From Chalara sp. BL73 (taxonomy: Eukaryota > Ascomycota > Leotiomycetes > Helotiales): 64,000 nt of DNA. Both the position numbers and the translations under genes were made by a program. Below are positions 46,046 to 57,515 of this stretch, piece by piece. The notes beneath the pieces were generated by a model. The model saw nothing but the letters and a program-made list of their open reading frames with translations, made no database searches and was not told where the DNA came from. The stretch covers positions 248,001-312,000 of the forward strand of contig CAKJVC010000229.1 in NCBI GenBank assembly GCA_918026815.1. The letters run 5' to 3'. The number at the start of each line of letters is the position of its first letter. Within the stretch, counting starts at the first letter, position 1.

Positions 46046-48529
46046 ATGGACATCCAACCTGGTCTAGCACAAAGCGGCTCGAATTCTGGCCATCAGCAGA
46101 GGATATCTGAGGTAGACTGGGAACAGCTTAGGCCGATTATTAAAGATTTATATATTCATGAAAATAAAACTTTCGTACAGGTAGCTGATATTCTGAAAGA
46201 AACTCATGGTTTCCGTCCCACGTATGTCACCCAAAGCTTGATCCAATGATTTGGTCGGAACTTTCAGAAGACGAGACTGACAACAAGGTTACTAGCAAGC
46301 GCCAGTTCACCAAGAGGATTTCAAAGTGGGGCTTTCATAAAAATGCTTCGCACGAAATCAGACGAGCTGCGATCCAGAGCCTTGGAAGTTCCACGGCGAA
46401 ATGGCGTGAAACTATCGAGCTAGAGGGCAAGATTGTCAGTGGGCGTACGTTGGCAAGATGGAAGAGAGAAGCGAGGCATGAAAAGAGAGTTCGCGTTGCC
46501 GACCATAATGCTTTGAGTAAGTAACAACTATGAAATTGAAGTGAAAATCCAGCTATTGCTAACCTATGGAGGTGAGGAGGTTGAGCGTCTCAAGAGCAAG
46601 GATGGAAGGAATTTCATACCAACCCTGGATAGTGAAGGGCATTCGTCAATTTCGTCACAGCCGTCAAACCCCTCTCACACTTTTCAAAAGCACTGGCAAT
46701 CTGCAAGAGATATTGAGGAACACCTTGATTCAGATAATTGGCCATGGGCGGCTCTTGATATTATGGGTTCTCCCAGACTCTCCAGAATGTTCGAGGAGCT
46801 GAACATTCATTACCCTAATGACATAGAGCCTTTATCACTCTCCGGACCACTCTTGGCTACAGATCAAACTCTCTGGCCCAAAGAATATATTTCTATGGCC
46901 GAACTGAGAATAAACCCGCAGCAAAGCAGGACTAACGAACAAATGATGTACAGAAGGAATAGTCTAGTCAATGCTACCTTGCAGGCACCTAACTATCAAA
47001 CCAGTATGTAGATATGCTACGTGATCACTTCTGAGGTTTCCACATACAGATATCTCCCATTCCTTTAAGTAAGTTTAGCTGACGGTATACAAGGTGTTCC
47101 ATTGAGATATGCAGGCATGGACGTCTTCATGCCGTCAGGCTATTATGTTGCACCTGACCCGTTCAACGAGCTCTATCCATTTCCACCATCATTTAGAAGT
47201 GGGATTGTGCAAGAACGCACAGTGTCGCAGTCTTACGTAGCTGAACTTCCACTGCAGGCAAGAATCACTCATTATGAAACTATACTAGGGAAGTTACAAA
47301 AACTCTTCCCTGCCGATCATTCCAAAATTATCAGTTTGATGGAGGATTTGGCAGATGCATACCACAATGCCGAAAGAATACATGAGTCCAAGAATCTATA
47401 TGATCAACTTTTAGTCGTACGAAGACGACTCAATGGCCCTGAATCACGCGAAGCATTATCTGCGTCGATAAAAGTATGTAAACAGCTTTTCAATACAGGG
47501 AAGTTCGAGGCATCTTCCCAACTCCAGCAAAGAGTGCACTCGGTCATCCTCCAGAGATTTGCAACAGACCACGAGTTGTTGCTGGAGAGCCTGTACATGA
47601 GGGCAGGAGCATTAGAGGCCGAATGTCAATATTTAGAAGGCGAGAAAGTTTGGAGACAGCAGCTGCAAATAAGTCTGGCAGGTCTAGGTCCCAAACATCC
47701 TACAACAATAAGAGTTATGGGGCATATGGGCCGATATCTAAGCCGTATTCCGGCGGTTTTCGACAATAATTCCATAGCCAGCGTGGCTGAGAACCTGCTC
47801 CGCATTTGCCTACAACTAGAAGTTGATAATGGTCCAGTAGTTGGCGAGACTCGAGCTCGAGCTTTCTATGACAAAGTCATCGTCTTGGTTACTTCATTAC
47901 GTTATTCTCAAAGTTGTGCAGAGAGTGCACGAGTAGCAAAGTCCTTCTTCAAGGGTTTGCAAGCGACCCTCGGTGACGATCATCCAACTGCATTACATTT
48001 CAATATGGAGCTCGGAAAAACCTATCGAGAACAAGGGTTGTTCCAGGAAAGCGAATCTTGGACTCGGAAAACGCTTGACATACGTTTACGAGATAAAGGA
48101 GAATTTCACATGTCCACCCTAGACAGTATGCATGATATGGCAAGGACGTTGGTCAGAATGGACCGCTATGAAGAGGCGATTCATTGGCTTGAAAGGTGTT
48201 TGAAAGGCTCTCTCGAAGTTTTCGGCCCTGTTGAGTATGCGACGAGAGAGTGTTATGAAGATCTTAGAGACTGCTACGTCCACCTAAAGCGCTACCAAGA
48301 TGCATCACAGCTTTGCCAACGGATGATCTCTGAGATAACTAGCGCTAAAGGTGATACCCACCGCCATGTCATCGATCTTGAAATATGGATGCGGCAATTT
48401 AAGAAGACTAATGACTATCGCGAAGACGATCGAAAAAGGTATCAGTTAGAACATCCAGATATGACGAGCACTCTGGCTGAAACCGAGCGAGCGAGGATTC
48501 TCAAGGTCTGGCACACAAATCCTTCTTAA
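46046..48529 (+). CDS. Clr5-domain protein with tetratricopeptide repeats
   Basis: Model: exons 46046-46221, 46296-46516, 46572-47003 and 47094-48529, 754 residues. The Clr5 domain is residues 25-74: WEQLRPIIKDLYIHENKTF...ILKETHGFRPT then KRQFTKRISKWGFHKN; it is split by the first intron and only the acceptor ACTAG at 46291-46295 joins it properly. Clr5 in fission yeast is a heterochromatin-related factor; in Pezizomycotina the domain is fused to many partners. The C-terminal 450 residues carry TPR-like helices of the kinesin-light-chain type (LGDDHPTALHFNMELGKTYREQGLFQES and similar), which usually bind other proteins. The third intron's branch tgctaac and acceptor tatggag were chosen because they keep frame. 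Function unknown; a DNA-binding or chromatin adaptor role is an inference. Confidence 0.85.
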
Positions 48530-48947
48530 ACTACAAATATTTGAACAACAAACAATATTTTAGACTTTGGAAACTATAGTGCAGCCGTCCTATAACTTTA
48601 TTGGTTATTGTAGTACTCGGCTTTTACGGTGCCTACAACAGATCAGGATTTGGGGCTTGCTTACGGCATACAAGCCTTGGAGGTTTCGCCAGTGATGTGG
48701 TATGAGGTCTACATCTTCATCTATGAGTCTGTCATGCTCGTACTCCTCATTTCTGATCACGAGAATCCACGGTTCGAATGTGGCCTGTTTTACCTACTAG
48801 TATATCATCTATTGACAGCAGGTTGACATAGCCTTCAACATTATCGAGAGAATCCAGCTACGCCTTAAGCAAGACTAGAGCTCACCATCAATCTTTTATA
48901 TTTCGGACAAACATATTTTGCACCAAATGAGGTAAATCCTGCTTAAA
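48530..48947. other. intergenic, 420 bases
   Basis: No gene supported. A tRNA T-arm-like sequence at 48767-48783 has no matching acceptor stem or A box and is not a tRNA gene. Confidence 0.45.
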
Positions 48948-49333
48948 ATGACTGTCCACAGCGGAGGCTGTACTTCAAACGGGGTGATACGGGAGGCCTC
49001 GGATCGGAAGTTAAAGCAGAGACAGGCGAGGAGCGTTAAGACTAGTGATTAGTGAGTGAATGTCATAAGAACTGATATGAATATAAAAGGCTAAGCAGAA
49101 ATAGTCGAGTATGTGGTGCACATGACCTGTCACCTATCTTCGAGAAGGAGTTCGGCATTAGGCACAAGGTTCTTGCAAAGGATATTGAGTTTCTAGCGCT
49201 GGCTAACGGCTCAGGATTGGCGCTTCCCGATGACAACGCTTGGATTAGGTTGTCAGCGGAGAGTGGTGAGGTAAATTGGGGAGATAACGGAGGACAGAAT
49301 CATGGTGAGCAGAAGGATAATAATTGGAAGTAG
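48948..49333 (+). CDS. small two-exon gene, 110 residues, unrecognised
   Basis: Model: exons 48948-49051 and 49105-49333. Exon 1 starts at ATG 48948 and is basic (EASDRKLKQRQARSVK). The intron is 53 nt with donor GTGAGT, branch-like ctgat/ctaag and acceptor aatag, a size and signal set identical to the neighbours. Joining TA|T keeps frame and the second exon is open for 76 codons, reading VCGAHDLSPIFEKEFGIRHKVLAKDIEFLALANGSG and ending in a Gly/Asn-rich tail. I see no domain, signal peptide or membrane segment. It may be a small genuine protein or the remains of a larger gene; it lies between the Clr5-TPR gene and P450nor. Neither exon passes the usual single-ORF length filter. Confidence 0.5.
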
Positions 49334-49964
49334 AATCGGCGTGAGAAGAACCGGAAATGTGGCAATGCACAACCTTAGAATAATCATCATGTACTTCAAT
49401 CAGCCACAATGGATGTTTCGCTCTTACTTCTAACTGGTTGCGGATACCAGGACTACGAAAGTCCATGAACTTTATATAGAGTGTTCGTCAGCATTTGCAG
49501 TATGAGCAATGATACACACCTGCCTCGGCTTTAGCATACGAATCATCTACAGTGTATTTCAAACCCATTACCTTGTTTTGATCAGACATTTGCACCACTT
49601 GACATTTTATCGAACCACTTCCAACACATCTGCAGCACCATCTGCAGTAATTCGTTACCTAATCATGAATTTGCTTACCGAATCTGCGTTTCTCCAGATC
49701 TCCTCGTTAAACATCGAAATACCCGCCTTGGCATCCAGGGGCTAAGTGGACGGGCAGTATGTATGCTGGTTATTACTTTTATGTAACGCGTGAAATCACC
49801 AGATTGGAGAGGCGAAAGGTCGTGATTCTGAAGGCTAAGTATAAATTGTCTTCACTGCTCTCAAAAATCTTGTAATACTTGAATATTTCCCATGCTCTCT
49901 CAAACCTTCAACTTAGTGAACTACCATTTTCCTCCAGAGCAGGTAATATCACTGAACAAATCTA
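49334..49964. other. upstream region of P450nor
   Basis: 630 bases with no supported gene. ACGCGT is at 49786-49791, within a 12-base string also found near DSC3. No HapB-type cluster or paired NirA/Nit4 site was recognised by eye. Confidence 0.4.
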
Positions 49965-51431
49965 ATGTCTCCTCCTAAATTCCCCTTCGCAAGGCCGTCT
50001 GGCACCGAGCCAGCTCTCGAGTATGTACAGCTCCGCAAACATGAGCCTGTCTCGCAAGTTGAGCTTTTCGATGGGAGTATTGCTTGGCTGGTAGTGAAGC
50101 ATAAGGATATACAGGCTGTATTGACGGATGATCGTTTGTCGAAGGTTTTTCCCGTATTTCTCGGGCAGTGGCCCCAAGCTGATATTGAGTAGCAAAGAAA
50201 CAGACCGGGGTTTCCTGAATTGAGTGCTGGGGGGAAAGAGGCTGCGAAGAATAAGCCAACTTTCGTGTGTTTGATGTGTTCATGCAACGCATATTCGGTG
50301 TATGCTAAGTGCTCTAGGTTGATATGGACCCTCCAGATCACATGCGCCAGAGGTATGAATTTTCCAGTTCTGGCTAAGTCCGTGCTTGAAACTCTTGTTG
50401 ACGACGTATAGGGGCATGGTCGAATCTCTCTTTACCTATGAACACATCCAAAGCACACGTCCACACATTCAAGAGACCGTAGACAAGCTCTTGGATATTG
50501 TGATCGCCGAAGGAGGATCCAAGCCGTTCGATCTCGTCGAAAAATTCGCTCTCCCGCTTCCTTCCTATGTACGTTCTCCTACTCCCCACCAAAAAATACC
50601 TCTGTAACACCACCCACCAGATCATTTACGGCATCCTCGGCGTTCCTTTCGAGGATCTGCCTTACCTAACCCAGCAGGCTGCCATAAGGTCGAATGGCTC
50701 AGGAACTGCAACCGAAGCTGCAAACGCCAATGCCTCCCTCCTCTCCTATCTTGAGAATCTTGTCTCACACCGTCTAAAGGAGCCGAAAGATGACCTCATC
50801 AGTCTCCTCGTTCGAGAACAGCTTATCCCAGGCCACATCCAACAAGACGACGTCATACAAATCGCCTTCCTGCTCCTCGTGGCTGGGAACGCAACAATGA
50901 TCTCCATGATCGCGCTCGGCGTCGTCGAGCTCCTAAAACACCCGTCACAACTCTCGCTCTTCAAGAGCGACCCCGAGAAATGGGCCAAGCCTTTCGTAGA
51001 GGAGCTTTGTAGGTACCATACCGCGAGCGCGCTGGCGACGAAGAGGGTCGCGAAGGTGGATATCGAGCTTGGCGGGAAGATTATAAAGGCGGGAGAAGGG
51101 ATTATTGCTGCAACACAAAGCGGCAATAGAGACGAGGATGTTTTCCCAGACCCGGACGTCTTTGATATGGAGAGGAAGAGGGGGACCGAAGAAGCACTGG
51201 GGTACGGGTGGGGAGAGCATAGGTGTGTGGCAGAGTGGCTAGCTAGAGCGGAGTTGGAGATAGCGTTCGGTGAGTTCATGAAATAGATGAAGGACAAGTT
51301 TAGCTAATAATGTGATAGCGACACTTTGGAAGAGAATCCCGACGCTGAAGTTGGCGATTCCATCTGATGAGGTTAAGTATTCCCCGCCTAGAAAGGATGT
51401 TGGAATTAGTGAGTTACCTGTGGTGTTTTAG
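49965..51431 (+). CDS. fungal nitric oxide reductase, cytochrome P450 family CYP55 (P450nor)
   Basis: Model: exons 49965-50144, 50193-50264, 50318-50352, 50412-50568, 50621-51269 and 51319-51431, 401 residues (Fusarium P450nor is 403). It reduces two NO to N2O using NADH directly, without a reductase partner, in fungal denitrification and NO detoxification. The heme cysteine is Cys350 in LGYGWGEHRCVAEWLA. LLLVAGNATM is the I-helix with the Ala-Gly-Asn-Ala-Thr pattern of CYP55, and ELCRYHTASA is the ExxR region. Exon 6 is needed: reading on past 51269 gives a premature stop, while the 49-nt intron joins A|TLWKRIP and ends in ELPVVF. The first intron uses donor GTTTTT and is the weakest junction. 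No transmembrane anchor, and no mitochondrial presequence from this ATG, so this form is probably cytosolic. Confidence 0.96.
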
Positions 51432-51707
51432 TTGTCAATATCAACACTGATGAGGAACGGGTGCGCTATCTGTATCTACTGTTTATTAGCACTTAGTAAC
51501 TGATCTCTGCTTCGCTAATAACTTCCAGCGACTTTACCTAGAATAAACTTGTAGTGATATGTATAAGTGCATGTCTAAACTTGAAAATACTTCAGCCAAA
51601 TGCTCTTAAGAGTCAATATTCTTCATTGTACATAAATCTGAAACTAGTATTATGCCTCTCGAATAATTGCGTAATGTGCAAACTCCAAACGCCTCTCCTG
51701 TATGTAC

Positions 51708-52541
51708 TCATCTAAACTTGCTGACAATGACGGCAATGATTAAAAGTACCAGAACCGTGATGATGCAAATCGTTATAATCCTATTTGTAGCCATCCTAAA
51801 CAAAGTCAATATACTTCTGCGACATTACTGCTACAGGACGCTAGGGATGATTTACCTACGAGCCATACCCCTTAGAGTCTTCACGCTCCTGTCCACATAT
51901 CCTTCGCTTTCCAAGAGCACATCGCCAGTGTGCTGTATGGTTTCCCGCTGTCTGTGTAGATCAGCAAGTGTACTTGCTCCAATAGCCTCGGTTTCATTGG
52001 CCAAGGCCTGACTGGCTTTAAGCCTTTGTGAGCTGCGGTCCAGTCTGTCTGTACCAGAGAGAAGCTGTTGACGTTGTTCAAGTTGTACATCATTTGGATT
52101 ATCTGAATACCGAGAGCCGAATAGAGCCGAGCGATCATCTGCTAATGTTCGGAGCTTCTGCTTTGCTCTATCAACGTCGGACTAGCATTGCGATCAGCAC
52201 TATTCAAAAAGCCATTGGTTTTGCTCCACATCCGTAGTATCGCCTCGTTCCAGCGAGCCATGTTATATTAATCTACTTACCTCGTGGTTTCGGAAACGTT
52301 GGTTGACTTTTGTGCGTGTAGCTGATGGAATATTTTGTTTCTCGAGGCGCATTTGATCCAGCAACTCGTTGGCCTCTTCTATTGCTCGCTCCGCCTGGCT
52401 AACTGCGGCCTTTCGTGGCTCTCCATGAAGATCTGGAATCTGGTCTAACTTCTGGTTTAGATCTGCCTGCACTAGCTTCAACTCGGCCTCGTAACTGCTG
52501 AATAGCTCCGATCCAGCATCAGTATCGAGAGGATGCGACAT
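51708..52541 (-). CDS. VTI1: v-SNARE of the VTI1 family
   Basis: Model on the minus strand: exons 52541-52281, 52181-51856 and 51795-51708, 224 residues. VTI1 is a Qb-SNARE used in transport between Golgi, endosomes and vacuole. The N-terminus (SSYEAELKLVQADLNQKLDQIP) is the three-helix Habc-like domain. The SNARE helix runs about residues 133-190 with LADLHRQRETI around the ionic zero-layer Gln. The last exon encodes the membrane anchor (IITICIITVLVLLIIAVIV) ending SKFR. The introns are 99 and 60 nt and the joins keep frame (SDVDRAKQKLR and MARR|MATNR). A single-exon model would lose the SNARE helix and anchor. Confidence 0.94.
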
Positions 52542-53264
52542 GTTGGTTCTGTGTAGAGGTTGAAGTCAGCCATCTTAATGTCAAAGACACAGGTATCCTC
52601 AACCGAGCTTGCGCCATGCCGCCAGTCATGAGGGTCTACGGACGCTTCATTGACTGAAATTCCAGGCTGGACTTACTGGAATTCAAAGGTATGTATAGTG
52701 AATCGAGTTGTGATTGATTTGGACGGGTGAGTTGGAAATAGGTAACCATTCCTATCTTGACGATCGTAAGGAGACAATGACGACCAGCCACTCGCAAATA
52801 AGCGGGTCACGAGGCTGAGTATTGAGATGTGGCTTGACTCGGTCAACTTGACCCCTCGCCTCCTTCACACTGGGGTAGAAGGTAGAGGGACCACTAGGAA
52901 ATGTACAAGGTTGAAGTGGAAACACATCGTGAAGCTAGCCCTGCACTTCAAGAAGAAACAATTCCACGAAACCAGACCGTTAATGTCTCGGATTTCAACC
53001 CCCGTAAGGACTACTAAGTATACATACAATTCTCACATCCTGTTTACATTTCTTTTTCGCGTTTTCTAGGTTCTCTCTAATATCAGTTTTACGTTCCACA
53101 ACCAGCCACTAAGTTTTGGCTTGCATGCATATCACTCACGTCACCAATGCCTTCTGTTGCTGCAGCTTCCAATCCGTCGACTCACACACAATCCGATAAG
53201 CTAATGTGATTCTCCTCTCTCTTTTATCATTGTCTTTTCCTTCTTGGTCTAAAAAATATATGCT
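52542..53264. other. divergent upstream region of VTI1 and the FAD protein
   Basis: 720 bases with no supported gene. It holds the two promoters; the last 60 bases before 53265 are T/C-rich. Confidence 0.45.
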
Positions 53265-54921
53265 ATGGCTCCCCTAACACCACAGTTCCCCAGAAAGAAG
53301 GTCGCCATCGTTGGAAGCGGTTCTGCCGGAATTGGTGCACTCTGGGCGCTGAATCGAACTCATCACGATGTATACCTATACGAAGCAGCGGATAGGCTTG
53401 GGGGCCATACGAATACAGTAGAGTATAAGCACGGGAAATACAAGACATTGGTCGATACTGGCTTCATTGTGTTGAACACAGCTACTTATCGTACGTCAAC
53501 TTTGGCGCCAGCTCGAGTATTGGAAACTAACACCGATTAGCTAATTTCATAGCATTCCTAAAAGCTATTAAAGTGCCAACAGTACCTACAGAGATGACCT
53601 TTGGTGTCTCACGGGATCGCGGGGCTTTCGAATGGGCAGGAACATCACTTTCTGCAGTCTTTGCGCAACGGTGGAACCTATTATCACCTCGGATGTGGAG
53701 AATGATCTTCGATATAATACGCTTCAACCAATTTGCTCTCGACTTACTGAAAAGTGAAAACCAGAACGAGGAATATCCATTGACGAATGGCTACCAACAT
53801 GCGAAAGTCCAAGAGTCAATTGGAGAATATCTTGAGAGGGAGGGGTACTCAGATGCATTTCGGGATGACTATCTTATCCCAATGACTGCTGCGGTTTGGA
53901 GCACAAGCCCCGACAAATGCACACTGGAGTTTCCAGCAGTGACTCTGGTTAGGTTTATGTATATTTGGCCCGAAACTCGTCACCCGCCAAAATGAGTTAC
54001 TAATAAAGTTCTAGGTATAATCATCACCTTTTAAACACAATATCAGCCAGACCGCAATGGTTGACACTACCATGGGGGGCCAAGAGTTACATCGATGCAG
54101 TCATGAAAGGCTTTCCACCAAACCACATATTTCTGAATACCCCTGTAGAAACGGCTACCCATACAGACGATGGCCGAGTGCGCCTCCACCTGAAAAATGG
54201 AAGATCGGAGATATACGACCATGTTATCCTGGCAACCCATGGCGACCAAGCGGCTGCGATAGTTGATCCTGAAGCTACTACGAACGAGCGAGAAATCCTC
54301 TCCGGTTTTCAAACCAGCAAGAACATTGCGATTCTACATTCCGATCTCTCTCTCATGCCAAAAAACAGAGAAGCATGGTCATCTTGGAACTACGTTACCG
54401 AGTCTTCTGCTACGGGGTCGAATATCGACCAAGTATGCCTAACCTATAACATGAATATTCTGCAACACATTCCCACCGCCACCTTCGGTAACGTCCTTGT
54501 CACACTGAATCCGCTTCACCTCCCAGCACAAGAACTAGTTCAAGGCCGATACACATACTCGCACCCCCTCTACAATGCCGCAGCTATACGTTCTCAAGGT
54601 CTGCTCCCGCATATTCAGAATAAGAGAAATATCAGCTACTGTGGGGCATGGACGAAGTATGGCTTCCATGAAGATGGATTCTCGAGCGGACTGAAGGTTG
54701 CACAGGATCATCTCGGTGCGACGTTACCATTTAAGTTCAGGGATAGCACATTCAGCAGAGGCAACAAACCGCGCCTGCGGCTACGAGATTTGGTCTTGAG
54801 GTTGCTTTTGATATTGATCCAAAAAGTTGTCCAAATGCTTGAGAGATTGGTGGGAATTGAAAGGTCAGTAGGACAGAGATTGCAAATCCAAGTCAATGGG
54901 ATGCAGAGGAAACCTCAGTGA
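53265..54921 (+). CDS. FAD/NAD-binding amine-oxidase-like protein (COG2907 type)
   Basis: Model: exons 53265-53490, 53541-53958 and 54015-54921, 516 residues. The N-terminus is an FAD-binding Rossmann fold: [18 protein letters not shown] followed by [13 protein letters not shown] (dinucleotide-binding loop then the GG motif). The middle matches the long-chain group of predicted flavin dehydrogenases/oxidases often encoded beside cyclopropane-fatty-acid synthase genes in bacteria; no such gene is next to it here. The C-terminus has [22 protein letters not shown], where the Gly-rich stretch contacts FAD in this superfamily, then a hydrophobic segment ([15 protein letters not shown]) that may associate with membrane. 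Substrate not assigned. Confidence 0.87.
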
Positions 54922-55762
54922 TGAATAAGGTATTGATGGGAAGGACACTCGGTGGCAAATGAAGATAATTGTACCACAACCAGAAGCGCATTGTTCTCCG
55001 TCAGAGGTAGTGTAGCAAGCATACCTACCAATTGAAAATGATCGATATTGAGTTGTTAAATTTTGTTGCATATCGTCCGGATGAGTCCTATGCCGATGCA
55101 TTGTAAGCTAGCAACTTATCGGCGGAAATCTTAAGCGGATGTCACCAAGGCTGAAAGTTTACGCGGGTTATTAACGGCATAAATATTTCATAAATTCTAA
55201 AAGCTTTCAAGATAAAAGCCATACTGAGCATTATGTGGATGGGCTGTGAATTTTTGCTCTCATTTGGTGACCGTGAAAGGCGAAAATACATGAGATATAA
55301 TTTGCCAAACGTCGATCCAATTTTCCTGTAGGCTTGTATCTATACTAACATGCAACTGTGCACTACTTCATCCCAACCTTATTGCGTCGAGAAACTTGGC
55401 CTTTCATATACTTTGGGTCTATTTCGGACCACGCTCTACATGCACAAATGTTAAAGCACCATTGAGCGTCTGCCCGCTCCATAGCTTGGCCAAAATATCC
55501 CCCCAAGGCAACTAGCCAACACCGTGCTCCATTCAACTCTATGTAGCATACAAGCGGAGGTACATTGCATGATGTGTGCTAGAGGGGTTCCAAAAACATC
55601 TTTAGGCAGCTAACAAAGAACAGAGAAAGCACAAGGAATTCTGTTGCATAGCCCAAGCATAGGCAGAAAACGCGACGCACGTCCAAGGGAAAAAGGTTTA
55701 TGATATAGCTTTAGTTTCCCTGTCTATTAAATCATCTCCGTGAGGAAAGTATAGATAGCCAT
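54922..55762. other. intergenic between convergent FAD-protein and kynurenine aminotransferase genes
   Basis: 840 bases holding two 3' UTRs. No gene, repeat or clear structure seen. Confidence 0.45.
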
Positions 55763-57515
55763 CTAAGCCTCTATGTATTTCTTCAGGCTCCTCAGCCTCT
55801 CCTTCGCGCTCTCTAGAATGGCATCTTCTTTGCAAACGGCAAAGCGTAACCAGTCCTCTCCAAGATGTGTATTTGCTTCAGTGTAAAATTCCGTTGGGGG
55901 GATCGCCGCCACACCCACTTCCTGAATCAAGAACCAACTGAGCTTGAAATCCCGCGGGCGGTTTTTCACATGATTGGGAAATGGATAGTCCGCTGGGACC
56001 TTCACTTTCGTCATATTTACCAGCACGAAATAGCCTCCTTCAGGTTCAGAGTAGGGAAGTCCAAGCTCTCCCCAGATTTCGTTCAGGATATCCATTTTGC
56101 GCTTCATATCACTCTTCACAGTCTCCCAGAAGTTGTTCGCATCAGCTTGTTCAAATCCAACCGCTGCAGCTTCTTGAAGGGGTGACACAGTCGCGAAGCA
56201 GATTCTCGTATGAGCCGCGGCGACATACTGGATCAGGTGAGGAGGACCAATCAGCCAGCCTACACGCCATCCTGTTGCGTAAAAGTTCTTTCCTGCCGAA
56301 CCAACTGTGAGAGTGAGTCTCTCTATTTCCGGTGAAAGTGTTGCGATTCTGGTGAATGGGACGTAGTATAAACGATCGTAGACCTCATCGGAGAGGATTA
56401 TGATATTGTTCTTAACGCAGAGATCTGCGATCTTGAGGAGTTCTTCTTTGGAGAAGACTTTTCCTACAGGGTTGTGTGGCGTGTTTATTACTATCATCTT
56501 CGTCTTGGATGTGATAGCTGCCTCCAACTCGGCAAAATCAATGGTCCATTCTGCAGATGAGGTATTCTCTGTTGCCCCTTTCTCGGGTGGATGCAGAGGA
56601 ACATATACAATCTTGCCTCCAGGCATTTCAATGTTGCTAATGTATCTATGCAATGTCAGCGCCGGTATTTTTTAAAGATAACCTTCAGCTTACTGGTCGA
56701 AGAAAGGTTCAAAGAGAATAACCTCATCGTCTTTCTCGATAAAGCCCATGAACGCACTCAACATTCCTAATAAGGATCAGAATATATTCTCGTTCATGAG
56801 CCTTTCGAGCGCACCTTCATTTGCACCCGATGTAATGGTAACCTCCGTCTCCGGGTTAAGCTTGCGGCCCCATAATGGAGAGTATGCGTCAGCGATTGCC
56901 TTCTTCAGTCGTGGCCGTCCCTTAGTATGAGAGTATTGGTTACATTCAACCTTGTCTAGAGCATCTTTTGCCGCGTTCAAGATATACTCTGGTGGGTTAT
57001 ACTATGAACAGCGACATGTTAGCGGCAGGTCCTAGCAGACGGTGCACAGCGCAGAGGAATGAAGAAAAAGTGTAAGGAGTCTTACTCCATAAAATCCCTG
57101 GCCCAAGTTCACGATAGGCTGAATTGGAGAGTTGGCAGCAGCTTCGTTAACAATTGACCTTTGAACTAGAAGTCAGAATGGGTTCAAAATGCGGAATATT
57201 ATCCTTCGATACAAAGAGATGTTGTCAGCAATGGAGACTGCGCCAACCCAACGACAAGATTTCTCTACGACTTGCAGCAGTTATTGTGGCCCTTCACCAA
57301 GATGACCTAGGATGAATCGGAAATGATCCTCTTCATACATACCATACATCTTGTTTACTGGCAGCGACTCTAGACGCAGGCTTCAGCAGTGCTCGCTCAT
57401 CCGCAACCATCTTGGAAGAAAAGTGTCTTCCGCTATCGGCAGCAGAACGGTAGATGGCAATAGCGTTATAAATTCGAGTTCGGGCAAGCTGATACACGGA
57501 TCCTCTTGGGAGCAT
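55763..57515 (-). CDS. kynurenine--oxoglutarate aminotransferase-like (Bna3 type), with two possible starts
   Basis: Model on the minus strand: exons 57515-57343, 57158-57086, 57001-56815, 56766-56694 and 56645-55763, 462 residues. It is a PLP enzyme of aminotransferase class I that converts kynurenine to kynurenic acid or acts as a cysteine-S-conjugate lyase. The PLP lysine is Lys288 in SAGKNFYATGWRVG; NTPHNPVGK and SDEVYDRLYY are conserved. All four splice joins restore family sequence (DVW|SIVNEAA, FYG|YNPPEY, NEG|MLSAFMGF, FDQ|YISNIEM). The first ATG (57515) adds 35 residues rich in Arg, Ser and Ala and no acidic residue until Asp27, ending RHFSSK before MVADERALL; this looks like a mitochondrial presequence. 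A second ATG at 57410 would give a cytosolic 427-residue form. Confidence 0.93.

Noticed and set aside
48767..48783. tRNA T-arm-like sequence (five-base stem, GTTCGAA loop)
   Set aside because: No A box at the right distance and no acceptor stem complementary to the following bases.
50746..51297. 183-codon minus-strand open frame
   Set aside because: Antisense to P450nor exon 5, a GC-biased coding region that opens the opposite frame.
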